64,000 nt of DNA from Lewinella sp. IMCC34183 (lineage in GTDB: Bacteria; Bacteroidota; Bacteroidia; Chitinophagales; Saprospiraceae), in assembly GCF_003390915.1 (NCBI RefSeq), contig NZ_QMEM01000002.1, positions 1 through 64,000 of the forward strand, written 5' to 3'. This document shows, one piece after another, positions 7,178 through 18,738 of this stretch. The stretch's first letter is position 1. Each line of letters starts with the position of its first letter. The translations under genes were made by a program, and so were the position numbers. Under the pieces are notes generated by a model. It saw only the letters and a list, made by a program, of their open reading frames with translations. It ran no database searches and was not told the origin of the DNA.

Positions 7178-8983
7178 TTACTTCTTATAAAAGATCACCG
7201 AACGCGTGGGTACCGATAAGGTGTACGTTCCCCTAGGCAGGTTATCAAGATCCAGAATCACGCCCCCCTCCCTAACCTCGCTTAGCCCGACTAAATGTTG
7301 CACCTCCTGCCCCAGGGCGTTATGGATACGTAGCTCCGTTAGGGCGTCGAGCCCCGTCTCCACGTTGAGGCGATTGGTGGCGGGATTGGGATAGACGTGA
7401 AGTCGGTCTTTCCTACCCTCAGCTACGTAGACCCCCTTACTGGGTGACAGGCTGGATACACCATCATAGTCAGTCTGGCGAAGCCGGTACAGGGAAAACC
7501 CGGTCAGTGGTTCGGTGTCTTCGGCTACGTACTCGAGCTTACTGGCGGAGTTGTTACCACCGGCAACGGTCGTGAGGGTCATCCACTCCCGCCCGGTGGC
7601 GGAACGCTCTACGGCGAATGATTCGTTATTCTGTTCTGCGGCGGTTACCCAGTTTAGGCGCACGATTCCGTCACGTTCTACCGAGGCGGAGAAGGACAGC
7701 AAGTCTATCGGTAGGGCTTCCTCGGCGGTACCGACGGTGAACCTCGCGTTATTGGTGATTGCCGTCACATCCGAAAATTGAAAAATGCCACCTCCAAGGG
7801 AGGTAGCCGGTGTGGCCACGATAGCGTCGTCGGAAAAGCTGCCATTGTTATTGGCGTCGACCAGCAGGCGTAGGTCGGCAACGTCAGCCGGTGCCAGGCT
7901 ACCGGGCGTGAAGCGCATGTCAATGCTTCCGACATCAACCGGGGAACCGGAAATATTCACTTCACTAACCCGCCACTCACGGTTGAGCCGGGAAATCATC
8001 CCGGCAGGCATATCGGCGGAAGTAGTGGAAGTAAGCGAGGCTCCGTCATGGCCCCAGAACAGGTACTCGTTGCTATTCAGGTTACTGGCCCCCAATATCC
8101 TAACGATGTCGCCCTGTGCATCGGTGTGAGTGCTGCCGGAGCTGCTCCGTCCTATACACGCTACGTCAGCATCATAATTTCCGTTCGCCGGGTTGTCGTG
8201 AATATAGACATCGTTAGCGATCGAAAAATTCCCGTACTTGGCCTGCAGGTAATTATTAACAATTGTGATTTCTACGTCGCTGAGTCTCTCATTGTAGACC
8301 AGTATCTCATAATAGTGTCCGCTGGCTCTATTCGAGCTGGTCCCGGTCCTGCCGATCATCGAGTAGGGAATGCCGGGGGTAGTGGACCCCAAGTTCAAGG
8401 TTTGCTCTTGGTTATTGACCCCAATGGTCATACTTTGGGAATTCGAGCGTTTATGCCAGGTAAAAAGCGAGTGACTACCGTAGTTGGAGGATCAAGTAGT
8501 GGTATAGTCCGTAGTACCGACCACGGTGTATCCCACCCGGTTACTATTTTCCCACTGCTCGCTTCGCAGGGAATAATCGGAACCATTCAGGAACGGACTC
8601 GTGGAGGCTCCGTGATCGATAGCCTGGGCCACGAGAAAAACGCTGCCGCCCCCGTACGAACCCGTGGATGTTCCATTCATATGCTGAGACACGGCATTAT
8701 TGAAATTGAAGAGCACGGAGGGAGCGCCCACCGTACGGTATTCCGGCCGGGAGTCAAAACTGGACTGGCTGAAGTTGAAGCCGGTACTGACCTTGTTTAC
8801 CCAGTTGGATACCCGAGTACCGTTTGCGGGATTATCGTTGGTATTGCCATCTCCGTCTAGGTCATCCGCCGATAGCCAAATTCTTAGCGAGGAGCTTCCA
8901 CTTGTATTGCCGATACCTCCAGGCCCAAATTGAGCCATGCACATACACGGTAGGAATAGAAGCAGGGGTAAAAGGTTTTTCAT
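7178..8983 (-). pseudogene. T9SS-exported LamG-type surface protein, broken by one in-frame TGA
   Basis: One reading frame of 602 codons spans 7178-8983 but carries a single TGA at 8492-8494. It splits into an N-terminal piece (8492-8983, 163 residues, signal peptide MKNLLPLLLFLPCMCMAQ) and a C-terminal piece (7178-8491, first ATG at 8431). Across the stop the frame continues sensibly (YTTT, stop, SSNYGSHSLFTWHKR), so this is a point change and not a frameshift. The pieces together form a concanavalin/LamG-like domain, a DUF-type domain with Asp/Asn-rich loops (VDANNNGSFSDD) and a type A T9SS sorting domain (LHVYPNPATNRLNVE to the end). It may be a recent pseudogene, a sequencing error or a read-through. 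The end carries the bidirectional terminator at 7107. Confidence 0.8.
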
Positions 8984-9350
8984 TTCCTGAGAGACATAAA
9001 GATTATCTAAATATTATTCCTCGATACCCAATAGGATGAAAGAGTAGGGCAAAAACAATCCTATTAGGAAATTCAAAGCATCGTGAAATTCACCAGCTAC
9101 AACTTCTATAAAATTTGGAATCGTAAGGTCACCGAACCTCGGAGGTGCAGCCGCCCCCTCCCAGCGGCCACATGATTTATTTAACTAATGTTTGGGTCAA
9201 GAAGAATATTGTTCAGGCGGTCAAATCCGGAAAGTTTAGGTCATCGTGCCAGTGGCGCAGGCTCCCCTCAAACGTATTCGGTAATGCATCAAAAGAAAGC
9301 CCGTCCTGATTTGATCGGGACGGGCTTTCTTGGTTTATTCAGTTGTCAGC
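8984..9350. other. Intergenic region between gyrB and the LamG gene
   Basis: A 367-bp AT-rich gap holding the gyrB terminator (9294-9330) and, presumably, the promoter of the minus-strand gene starting at 8983. I see no gene: the open frames are short and lack any protein character. Confidence 0.6.
9294..9330 (-). terminator. gyrB terminator
   Basis: Perfect 13-bp stem AGAAAGCCCGTCC (9294-9306) with 9318-9330 and an 11-base loop. On the minus strand the stem is followed by a T-containing run (TTTTGATGC). It lies 20 bases after the gyrB stop. Confidence 0.88.
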
Positions 9351-11348
<1,998 letters not shown>

Positions 11349-11516
11349 CTAGTGTTTCCGGGTCGGAGAACGGGCATTCCGGCGGGTCCGCGGGTACCGG
11401 ACGAAGCGGGCAAAAAAGCGCGCACGCCGTAGTACTTTTTCACGCTCCCGACGGGCGGCTCGGCGTCGTATTGCGGCGGACCGGCCAGCTCAACCGCGTT
11501 GACGTGCGGGTCTGAA

Positions 11517-12215
11517 TTACCAGGGGTTGAGGCGCCGCCGGTATTCTTCCACCATCTCCGGTTGCGGGGCGCCCCGCTTGTACATCCGGAAGACCCGCAG
11601 GTTGGCCAGCTGCACGCGCAACCAGCCGTTGGCGCGGTACTTGCGGGCGGATACCGTTACCGCCCGCGGGATGACCCGAAAGGGAAAGCGCGCCCACGCC
11701 CGCTGGATGATGTCGTAGTCTTCCATGATCTGCATGTTCCCGTCGAAACCACCGAGCGCCTCCCAGGCGGCGCGCGTCAGGTACAGGGACTGGTCGCCGC
11801 CCCGGCACGCCAGACCGCGGAAGCGGGTACAGAACGCATTGATGGCCAGCAGGGGGTGGTCCGAGTCGAACCGGAAGCGGTAGCAGCCCACGGGGTAACC
11901 CGCTTCCGTACTGCGCAGGATATCGTCGTAAAAGCCCCGAGGCGGCCGGGTATCGGCGTGGAGGAAGTACACTACGTCGTAGTGCTCGACATGGCAGGCG
12001 GCCGCCTCGTTCATTTGCCGGGCCCGCCCGCGCCCGGCACAGGGCAGGTACCGCACCCGCGCCAGCCGCCGAACGACCTCCGCGGTACCGTCGGTGCTGC
12101 CGCCATCGGCGACCGTGATGGTACCCCGGCCGTTGAGCTCGCCGGCCAGGTAGGGCAACAGCTGGCGCAGGTTGTCCAGCTCGTTGACGACGGGGATGAT
12201 GAGGTGCAAACGCAT
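11517..12215 (-). CDS. Family 2 glycosyltransferase, rSAM/selenodomain-associated type
   Basis: The 232-residue protein has a GT-A fold. It opens with the nucleotide-sugar strand LHLIIPVVNELDNL and ITVADGGSTDGT, then AGRGRARQMNEAA and the DxD metal motif in YFLHADTRPP. The acceptor part follows with CRGGDQSLYL, GGFDGNMQIMEDYDI and a basic tail. The pattern GRxRQMNxGA ... HAD ... GDQ..F ... MEDxD is that of the TIGR04283 group of short soluble glycosyltransferases. The donor and acceptor are not known. The start is ATG 12215. The stop is 201 bases upstream of the gyrB start. Confidence 0.9.
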   Translation of the reverse strand: MRLHLIIPVVNELDNLRQLLPYLAGELNGRGTITVADGGSTDGTAEVVRRLARVRYLPCAGRGRARQMNEAAACHVEHYDVVYFLHADTRPPRGFYDDILRSTEAGYPVGCYRFRFDSDHPLLAINAFCTRFRGLACRGGDQSLYLTRAAWEALGGFDGNMQIMEDYDIIQRAWARFPFRVIPRAVTVSARKYRANGWLRVQLANLRVFRMYKRGAPQPEMVEEYRRRLNPW

Positions 12216-12271
12216 GGGAAAATAAACTCGACTTCCGGCAGGGACCTACGGTGCCGCGTACCGGGACGGAT

Positions 12272-13522
12272 TTACTCTAAACGATAATATCCGGCCTTCA
12301 GGTACGCGCCCTCCGGAAAACCGACGGGGTGGTCCACGTCGTGGTAGGTGCGTTCCAGCAGCGCGTACGGCCGGCCGCTGCGCTTCAGCACCTTCTCCAC
12401 GGTGGCGAAGAAATCCTCGGCGCTGACCCGGGCGGAGCACGAGGCCGCCAGGAGAATGCCGCCGGGCTTTACCAGCGGCACGGCAAGGGTGTTGATGCGG
12501 CGGTAGGCGTCCAGGGCCCCGCGCACTTCCTTCTCCCGCTTGGCGAAGCTGGGCGGATCCACCACCACGATCCCGAACTCCTCCTTGCGCTTCGCGATGC
12601 GCTCCAGCTCCTGAAAGGCATCGCCGATCACCACCTCGTGGCGCGGGTCGGGACCGAAATTGAGGGCGACGTTGCGCCGTGCCAGCTCCAGGGCGGGTTC
12701 GCTGATGTCGAGGCTCAGTACGCGGTAGGCCCCGCCCGCCAGGGCGTGGACGGTAAAGCCGCCGGCGTAGCTGAACACATCGAGTACGTCCTGCCCCTGG
12801 GACAGCTCCCCTACCCGCTTGCGGTTGTGGCGATGGTCGAGGAAGAAGCCCGTCTTGTGGCCGTCGGCCACGTGGGCCACGAACTGCAGGTTGTGCTCGC
12901 GAAAGACGACCTCCGGGTCGGTAAGCTCCCCGGCGAGGACGGCACCGTCGGTCCAGTCCCCCACCGGCGTCACCACGCGGGCGAGGCGCAGCACGACGGT
13001 ATCGGCCTTCGCCGCCCGCTGAATGAGCGGCAGCAGCTCGGCGAGCCAGGGGAACCAGACGGGGCTGTACAGCTTCACCACGGCCACCCCCGCGTATACG
13101 TCGACCACGAGGCCCGGCAGGCCGTCGTTCTCGCCGTGGACGAGCCGGTAACCGTTGGTATTCTTCTTCAGCAGGGGCAGGCGCAGCTTGCGGGCGGCCT
13201 GCAGTTTCTCGTTGAACCAGGCGCCGTCGATGCGGGCGGGGCTGCCCTGGTGCAGGACGCGGACGCGGATCGGGGAGGCGGGGTCGTAGAGGCCGACGCC
13301 CAGGAAGCGGTCCTTCTTGCGGTCGAAGACGATCGCCAGGTCGCCGGGGCGGCCCTCCCCCTTGACGGATTCCACGGCCCCGTCGAAGAGCCACGGGTGG
13401 CCCGCACGCAGGATGCGTTCGCCCTGGGGGGTGAGGCGGGTGGCCAGGCGGGCGGGCGGCGGGAAGGGATCGATGGGCGGGGCTTGGAAGGTGATGTCGG
13501 GGCGCCGATTGGCGGGCGGCAA
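12272..13522 (-). CDS. rlmI: RlmI-like 23S rRNA (cytosine-5) methyltransferase
   Basis: Class I SAM-dependent RNA methyltransferase, 416 residues. A PUA-like N-terminal domain begins at about residue 27 (RLTPQGERILRAGHPWLFDGAV). The linker strand domain contains VHGENDGLPGLVVDVYAG. The catalytic Rossmann domain has DVFSYAGGFTVHA (SAM loop), LSLDISE, IVVVDPPSFAK (motif IV) and AASCSARVSAE with the catalytic Cys. The E. coli relative methylates C1962 of 23S rRNA. The only start near the 5' end is TTG at 13522; there is no in-frame ATG before the PUA domain. It lies only 23 bases from the divergent patatin gene, so the two promoters must overlap. Confidence 0.92.
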   Translation of the reverse strand: MPPANRRPDITFQAPPIDPFPPPARLATRLTPQGERILRAGHPWLFDGAVESVKGEGRPGDLAIVFDRKKDRFLGVGLYDPASPIRVRVLHQGSPARIDGAWFNEKLQAARKLRLPLLKKNTNGYRLVHGENDGLPGLVVDVYAGVAVVKLYSPVWFPWLAELLPLIQRAAKADTVVLRLARVVTPVGDWTDGAVLAGELTDPEVVFREHNLQFVAHVADGHKTGFFLDHRHNRKRVGELSQGQDVLDVFSYAGGFTVHALAGGAYRVLSLDISEPALELARRNVALNFGPDPRHEVVIGDAFQELERIAKRKEEFGIVVVDPPSFAKREKEVRGALDAYRRINTLAVPLVKPGGILLAASCSARVSAEDFFATVEKVLKRSGRPYALLERTYHDVDHPVGFPEGAYLKAGYYRLE

Positions 13523-13545
13523 ATATAGCGGTAATTTGCTGCGGT

Positions 13546-15786
13546 ATGCGTAAGGTCCTGCACAATGTTTACCGCTCGTTCCCGGTGCAACTCCTGCTCC
13601 TGCACCTGCGCTCCCACTACCTGTTGCTGGCGTTGTGGACGCTGCTGCTGCTCATGATGACCGGCGTCCTGGGCCCCCGGCTGGGGATGCAGTACCTCTT
13701 TCTCGACCCCGAGTACCTGGGAAGGACGGGCTACCTGCCCTTCCTGATCGTGGGGCTCGCGTACGGTTTCTTCGTCATGACGTGGAACCTCAGCACCTAC
13801 CTCCTGCTCGGGGGCTACTTCAACTTCCTGGCCAGCCTGGCGCGGCCGTTCTTCAAGTTCTGCCTCAACAACGCGTTGCTGCCGCTGGCCTTCCTGCTGG
13901 TGTACTGTGGCCTGCTCATCCACTTCTACCGCCTGGCGGAGGGGGCGGGAACGCAGGTGCTGGAGGCCATCACTGGACTCGTCACGGGACTGGCGGCGAG
14001 CCTCTTTATGTACGCGATCTACTTCAACCTCACCAACCGAGACATACTCTACTACACCGGCTACCGCGACCTGCCCCCGAACCAGGGCCCGAGCAGTCCC
14101 GAAGACCGCAGCTACCGACCCTACCGCGGTACGCCGCTGGGCCCGGAGCTGGTCGACCGCTACGACAACCCCTTCCGGGTACGCTTCTACCTCAACGCCG
14201 ACGTACGGGTGCAGCGGGTGCGCTCGGTCTCCCACTACGATACGGCCCTGCTCCGCAACATCTTCCGGCAGAACCACTTCAACGCGCTGATCCTGCAGGC
14301 GGCGAGTATCGCTATCCTGGTCGTGCTGGGCCTGTTGGTCGACCGGCCGGCCTTTCAGCTGCCGGCGGGGGCCAGCTTCTTCATCCTGTTCAGTCTGTTC
14401 GTCTCCACCATCGGGGCGATCAGTTACTGGTTCAGTGCCTGGCGCTTGCCGCTGCTGACCCTGCTGCTGTTACTGGTGAACTGGCTCACGAGTACGTCGC
14501 TGTTCGATCACGGCAACGAAGCCTACGGGCTGAACTACACGCGGCGTGCCACTTACTCCCTAGACACCCTGCGCGCGCTCTACGCCCCGGATACCCTGCG
14601 GGCCGATATCGCCGCCACCACCGGCATCCTGGATCGCTGGCGGGCGAAGCAGGCCAGCCCCAAGCCCAAGCTGGTCATCCTCTGCGCCAGCGGGGGCGGG
14701 CTTACCGCGGCCCTCTGGGCCACCCACCTTACGCAGAGCATCGAGGCCTGCAGCGAGGGGCGCCTGCTCAACCAGACGGCCCTCATCACCGGCGCCAGCG
14801 GCGGCCTGCTGGGCCTGGCCTACCTGCGGGAAAGCTACCTCCACGATCCGGGCTTCTCCGGCAAGGACCTGGTGCGGCTGGAACGGGTGGCTACCGACCT
14901 GCTCAATCCGACGGCCTTCTCCATCGTCAGTAACGACATCTTCCTCCCCTTCCGCCGCGTGGAGGTGGGCGGGCGCAGTTACCGCCGCGACCGCGGCTAC
15001 GCCTTCGAGCGGGCTTACAACCGCGCGACCGACTACCTCCTCGACCGGCCGCTGGCCGCCTACCGGGAGCAGGAGCGTACGGCCCGGGTGCCCCTGCTGT
15101 TCGTGACGCCCAGCGTGGTGGAGGACGGCCGGCGCATGGTCATCTCGCCGCAGGGCGTGAGCTATATGATGGCCCCGCCGGTGCCCCAGCGCCGGGGGGT
15201 GCCGCTGCTTCCCGACATGGTGGACTTCGGCCGCTTCCTCCGCGCAGAGGATGCCGACAGCCTCCGGTTAAGTACCGCCCTGCGGGCCAACGCCAGCTAC
15301 CCCTACGTACTGCCGCAGGTGAACCTGCCGACCCGGCCGCAGGTCCGCCTGATGGATGCCGGCTACCGCGACAACTACGGCATCACCTCCGCCACCCGCT
15401 TCGTGCACGTGTTCGAGGACTGGATCGCGGAGAATACCTCCGGCGTGGTGCTGGTCCAGATCAGTGCCTTCCGGGAGCAGACGATCGCCGACGACGGTCG
15501 CCGGGGCGTGATCACCGGCCTGTTCAGCCCCCTGGGCGTGGCCGGCAACATCCTGGGGTTGCAGATCCTCGACCAGGAAGAGCTGCTGGCCGAGCTGTAC
15601 CGGACCCTGGGCCCAGACCGCTTCCACCTCTTCCGCTTTAACTACCAGCCCAAAGCCGGTGACCCCCTGCGTACTTCGGTGTCGCTGCATCTCACCGATT
15701 TCGAAAAGACGCAGGTGCTCCGTGCCATCGACGAGCCGTACCACCAGCGGCAGATCGACGAGTTGCTGCAACTTCTGTCCTACTAG
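13546..15786 (+). CDS. Integral membrane protein with patatin-like phospholipase domain
   Basis: The 746-residue protein has a large N-terminal membrane part and a patatin-type lipase domain. Hydrophobic helices lie at about residues 16-45, 60-85, 95-130, 142-165 and 245-320. The lipase domain, from about residue 375, shows an oxyanion loop CASGGG, the nucleophile elbow TGASGG (Ser about 418), and the second catalytic residue in MDAGYRDNYG (Asp about 604). The catalytic dyad is therefore intact. The family hydrolyses acyl esters of phospholipids; here the enzyme would be tethered to the inner membrane facing the cytoplasm (inference). It begins a + strand series with the next three genes at gaps of 35, 41 and 28 bases. 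Confidence 0.88.
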   Translation: MRKVLHNVYRSFPVQLLLLHLRSHYLLLALWTLLLLMMTGVLGPRLGMQYLFLDPEYLGRTGYLPFLIVGLAYGFFVMTWNLSTYLLLGGYFNFLASLARPFFKFCLNNALLPLAFLLVYCGLLIHFYRLAEGAGTQVLEAITGLVTGLAASLFMYAIYFNLTNRDILYYTGYRDLPPNQGPSSPEDRSYRPYRGTPLGPELVDRYDNPFRVRFYLNADVRVQRVRSVSHYDTALLRNIFRQNHFNALILQAASIAILVVLGLLVDRPAFQLPAGASFFILFSLFVSTIGAISYWFSAWRLPLLTLLLLLVNWLTSTSLFDHGNEAYGLNYTRRATYSLDTLRALYAPDTLRADIAATTGILDRWRAKQASPKPKLVILCASGGGLTAALWATHLTQSIEACSEGRLLNQTALITGASGGLLGLAYLRESYLHDPGFSGKDLVRLERVATDLLNPTAFSIVSNDIFLPFRRVEVGGRSYRRDRGYAFERAYNRATDYLLDRPLAAYREQERTARVPLLFVTPSVVEDGRRMVISPQGVSYMMAPPVPQRRGVPLLPDMVDFGRFLRAEDADSLRLSTALRANASYPYVLPQVNLPTRPQVRLMDAGYRDNYGITSATRFVHVFEDWIAENTSGVVLVQISAFREQTIADDGRRGVITGLFSPLGVAGNILGLQILDQEELLAELYRTLGPDRFHLFRFNYQPKAGDPLRTSVSLHLTDFEKTQVLRAIDEPYHQRQIDELLQLLSY

Positions 15787-15821
15787 CTTTTCCAGGCGCG
15801 CGGCGCGCGTATCTTTACCCT

Positions 15822-17069
15822 ATGTCGCAGCCCATCACCCGCGTTAACCGCCTCGAGCGCGAGCTCCACCTCCGCCAGCTGCAGGTGCGGAGGTTGCTGC
15901 AGATGACGCAGGCGATCAACAACAACGTGTCCGCCGAGGACCTCTTCCAGATGTACCAGGCCTTTCTCCGGCAGGAACTCGGGGTGAACGAAATGGCCCT
16001 GTTCGTACGGCACAGCGAGGACGACGAGGCCTGGCGGCTGGCCGCCTCCCTGGGGCTCGAAGACGTGGAACTGCCCGCGGGGCGCGACTACGGGACGGAA
16101 CTGCAGCACCTCAAGCGGATGGTCACCCTGCACGAGCCCGATCACCCGCTCTTCAGTCACTTCGAGCACGTGGTACCGGTGCTGCACAAGGAGCGGCCCA
16201 TCGCCTACGTGCTCATCGGGGGGTTCACCGACGAGGAGGACATGTACGAGCGCGTACAGATCATCACCACGATCAGCAATGTGATCGCCGTAGCCATCGA
16301 GAACAAGCGGCTCTTCCGTCGGCAGCTCGAGCAGGAACGGTTGGAGGCCGACCTCGACCTGGGGGCCAAGGTGCAGGGCATGCTCATCCCGAAGGACCTG
16401 CCGGCCAACGACTTCTACGAGCTCAGCGCCATCTACCGCCCGAAGCTGGGCGTCGGGGGCGACTACTTCGACTTCCGCGAGTTCGTCGACGGCAAGCTCG
16501 TCTTCTGCATCGGCGACTTCACCGGCAAGGGCGTCAGCGCCGCCCTGCTTATGGCCAACTTCCAGGCCAATTTCCATACCCTTATCCGCAAGCGGACCGA
16601 CCTGCGCGACTTCGTCGCGGAGATCAACGAGAGCGTCTACCGCATCACGGACGGGGAGCGCTTCGTCACCTTTTTCGTCGCCGAGTACGACCGCGCCGAG
16701 CACCAGCTGCGCTACATCAACGCCGGCCACCCGCCGGCCGTCCTCGTGAGCGATAACCGGTTCCAGCTGCTCGACAAGGGCACGACCGTGCTGGGCTCCA
16801 TCGACGTCTTGCCCGCGCTGGAAATGGGGGTCGTGGACCTGCCGCCCCAGGCTCTGATCATCACCTACACCGACGGGCTAACCGACCTGCAGAGTGCCGC
16901 CGGGGAGACGTTCGAGGAGGAAATCCTCTATGAGTTCGCCCGCCGACAGTTCTCGCGCTCAGCCAAGTCATTTAACGACAACCTGCAAGCGAAGCTTGAG
17001 GATTTCCGGCAGGACAACGCCTATCCCGACGACCTGACCATCCTGACCTGCCGCATTTTTGGGGAGTAG
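15822..17069 (+). CDS. GAF-type sensor with PP2C (SpoIIE/RsbU) phosphatase domain
   Basis: The 415-residue protein carries an N-terminal coiled region (residues 10-35), a GAF-like sensor domain (about 40-170), a linking helix (ENKRLFRRQLEQERLEADLD) and a C-terminal PP2C domain of the SpoIIE class (about 185-415). Metal-binding motifs are visible: GVGGDYFDF, CIGDFTGKGVSAAL, INAGHPPAV and TYTDGLTDL, ending in DDLTILTCR. Such enzymes dephosphorylate anti-anti-sigma factors in partner-switching stress cascades; no partner kinase or STAS protein is encoded next to it. A TATCTTTA -7-like box lies just before the ATG at 15822. Confidence 0.92.
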   Translation: MSQPITRVNRLERELHLRQLQVRRLLQMTQAINNNVSAEDLFQMYQAFLRQELGVNEMALFVRHSEDDEAWRLAASLGLEDVELPAGRDYGTELQHLKRMVTLHEPDHPLFSHFEHVVPVLHKERPIAYVLIGGFTDEEDMYERVQIITTISNVIAVAIENKRLFRRQLEQERLEADLDLGAKVQGMLIPKDLPANDFYELSAIYRPKLGVGGDYFDFREFVDGKLVFCIGDFTGKGVSAALLMANFQANFHTLIRKRTDLRDFVAEINESVYRITDGERFVTFFVAEYDRAEHQLRYINAGHPPAVLVSDNRFQLLDKGTTVLGSIDVLPALEMGVVDLPPQALIITYTDGLTDLQSAAGETFEEEILYEFARRQFSRSAKSFNDNLQAKLEDFRQDNAYPDDLTILTCRIFGE

Positions 17070-17110
17070 CCGAGAACGAAAACCACCGCTCGACCGTTCC
17101 CATAAGTGAG

Positions 17111-18034
17111 ATGAAGGAGAAGACGATCGCGGCGGTACTGGCGTTTTTCGGCGGTATCGTCGGCCTGCAGCGTTTTTACCTCGGACAGAAGGGACTGGGC
17201 ATGGCTCACCTCTTTTTTTTCATCCTTGCCCTGTTTGCCGGCCCTAACCCCTTCACCGTTCTTCTCATTTCGCTGGCCGCTATCTTCGGCGTTATTGACG
17301 CCATCACGCTGCTGTCCATGGACCAGCGTGAATTCGATCTCAAGTTTAACCAACCGGTCGCTCAGGCATCCGCATCCGTGGGGTCGTCCGCGCGGTCGTA
17401 CAATACCGGAACCATGACCGACAGAGAGCGCCGCTTCCAGGAACGGCAGCGGCAGCGGGCCGAACTCGAGCGCGAGCGCGAGCGCCGCGCCAAGGAGCGC
17501 AACCACCAGCGCACCGAGCCCGCCCCCCGGGCGTCGGGCGGACGCCGTGATCCCGGACGCGCCGACCGCGAACGCGGCGTACACTACTTCCGCGAATTCG
17601 AGTACCGCCGCGCCATCGAGGCCTTCCAGGAGGCCCTCGCCAAGAACAGCCGCGACGTAGCCAGCCACTTCAATATCGCCTGCGCCTATTCCGTAGAGGA
17701 GGAGGCCGACCGCGCCTTCTACCACCTCGACCGGGCGGTGGCCCTGGGCTTCGACGACTTCGAGCGCATCCGCACCCACGACAACCTGGCCTTTCTGCGC
17801 ATTCAGGCGGCCTTCCCCCCCTTCGCCGCCAACCAGTTCCGCCTGGCCACCGCCGCCGCCCGGCCCGCCGAGAATACCGCCGACCCCCTCGTAGCCGAGT
17901 CCGAACCCCGGCCCGCCGAGCCCGTCGTCCGCGACGAGTTACTCGAACAGCTCCAACGGCTGGCGGCCCTGCGCGAAAAGGGTCTGCTCACCGAGCTTGA
18001 ATTCGCTACCCAGAAGCGCCGCCTGCTCGGCTGA
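17111..18034 (+). CDS. TM2-domain protein with charged linker, TPR and SHOCT motif
   Basis: The 307-residue product opens with a TM2 domain: AAVLAFFGGIVGLQRFYLG and a second hydrophobic stretch to about residue 70. A very charged arginine/glutamate-rich helix follows (about 100-150, with RERRFQERQRQRAELER), then a TPR-like segment (EYRRAIEAFQEALAKN and FNIACAYSVEEEADRAFYHL). The last 30 residues match the SHOCT pattern (LQRLAALREKGLLTELEF). The parts are those of an inner-membrane scaffold with a cytoplasmic tail. Function is unknown. It sits between the PP2C phosphatase and the CBS protein on the same strand. Confidence 0.85.
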   Translation: MKEKTIAAVLAFFGGIVGLQRFYLGQKGLGMAHLFFFILALFAGPNPFTVLLISLAAIFGVIDAITLLSMDQREFDLKFNQPVAQASASVGSSARSYNTGTMTDRERRFQERQRQRAELERERERRAKERNHQRTEPAPRASGGRRDPGRADRERGVHYFREFEYRRAIEAFQEALAKNSRDVASHFNIACAYSVEEEADRAFYHLDRAVALGFDDFERIRTHDNLAFLRIQAAFPPFAANQFRLATAAARPAENTADPLVAESEPRPAEPVVRDELLEQLQRLAALREKGLLTELEFATQKRRLLG

Positions 18035-18062
18035 TTTTAATTCCCTACTTTGCCCCGACCCG

Positions 18063-18722
18063 ATGACAGCTGACTTTCTCCTCACCGACGTTCTCGTTCC
18101 CCTGCGCCCCTCCGATACCGGAGAGGAAGCCCTGGAGATCATGAACGAGTTCTACATCCGGCACCTGCCCGTCGTCGACGGCACGAAGCTCGTCTCGGTC
18201 ATCTCCGAAAGCGACGTCCTCGACGCCGATCCCGAGGAAGCCGTGTCCAACTACCGCGTAGCCCAGCTGCCGCCCTCGGTGTATCCCGATGATCACCTGT
18301 ACGACGTTATGCGCCAACTGGTCGACAACAACCTCACCGTGGTACCCGTCATCAACCGGGAAGGCGACTACGTGGGCATGGTCACGGGCGAAGACCTGCT
18401 CCGCTTCTTTGCCCAGTCGAGCACCTTCAGCGATCCCGGATCCATCGTGGTGCTGGAAATGGGCCGCCACGATTACAGCCTCGCCGAGATCGCCCGCATC
18501 GTGGAAAGCGACAACGCCATTGTGCTCAGCTCCTTCGTCCGCAGCGTCATCGACTCCAATCAGGTGGAGGTGACGCTCAAACTTAATAGCCAGAGCATCG
18601 CCGGCACCATCGCTACCTTCGAACGGTTCAACTACGTGGTCAAGGCCAGCTTCAACGAGAAGCAGCTCCAGGATACCCTGCGCGAGCGCTACGACAGTCT
18701 GATCAACTACCTCAACGTTTAG
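18063..18722 (+). CDS. AcuB-like protein with paired CBS domains
   Basis: The 219-residue protein begins at ATG 18063 (MTADFLLTDVLVPLRPSD). The open frame reaches 22 codons further upstream, but that part overlaps the previous gene. Residues 8-60 and 70-130 form two CBS motifs (IRHLPVVDGTKLVSVISESDV and VVPVINREGDYVGMVTGEDL), a Bateman module that usually binds adenosine nucleotides. The remaining 90 residues resemble an ACT-like domain (SIVVLEMGRHDYSLAEIARI), as in AcuB. The role is probably regulatory. The stop is 16 bases from the convergent gene's stop. Confidence 0.88.
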   Translation: MTADFLLTDVLVPLRPSDTGEEALEIMNEFYIRHLPVVDGTKLVSVISESDVLDADPEEAVSNYRVAQLPPSVYPDDHLYDVMRQLVDNNLTVVPVINREGDYVGMVTGEDLLRFFAQSSTFSDPGSIVVLEMGRHDYSLAEIARIVESDNAIVLSSFVRSVIDSNQVEVTLKLNSQSIAGTIATFERFNYVVKASFNEKQLQDTLRERYDSLINYLNV

Positions 18723-18738
18723 CGTAAGCGTCCGACAG

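Noticed and set aside
12246-13565. A long minus frame overlapping rlmI in a different phase
   Set aside because: Arginine/proline/glycine-rich shadow; the rlmI frame has all methyltransferase motifs.
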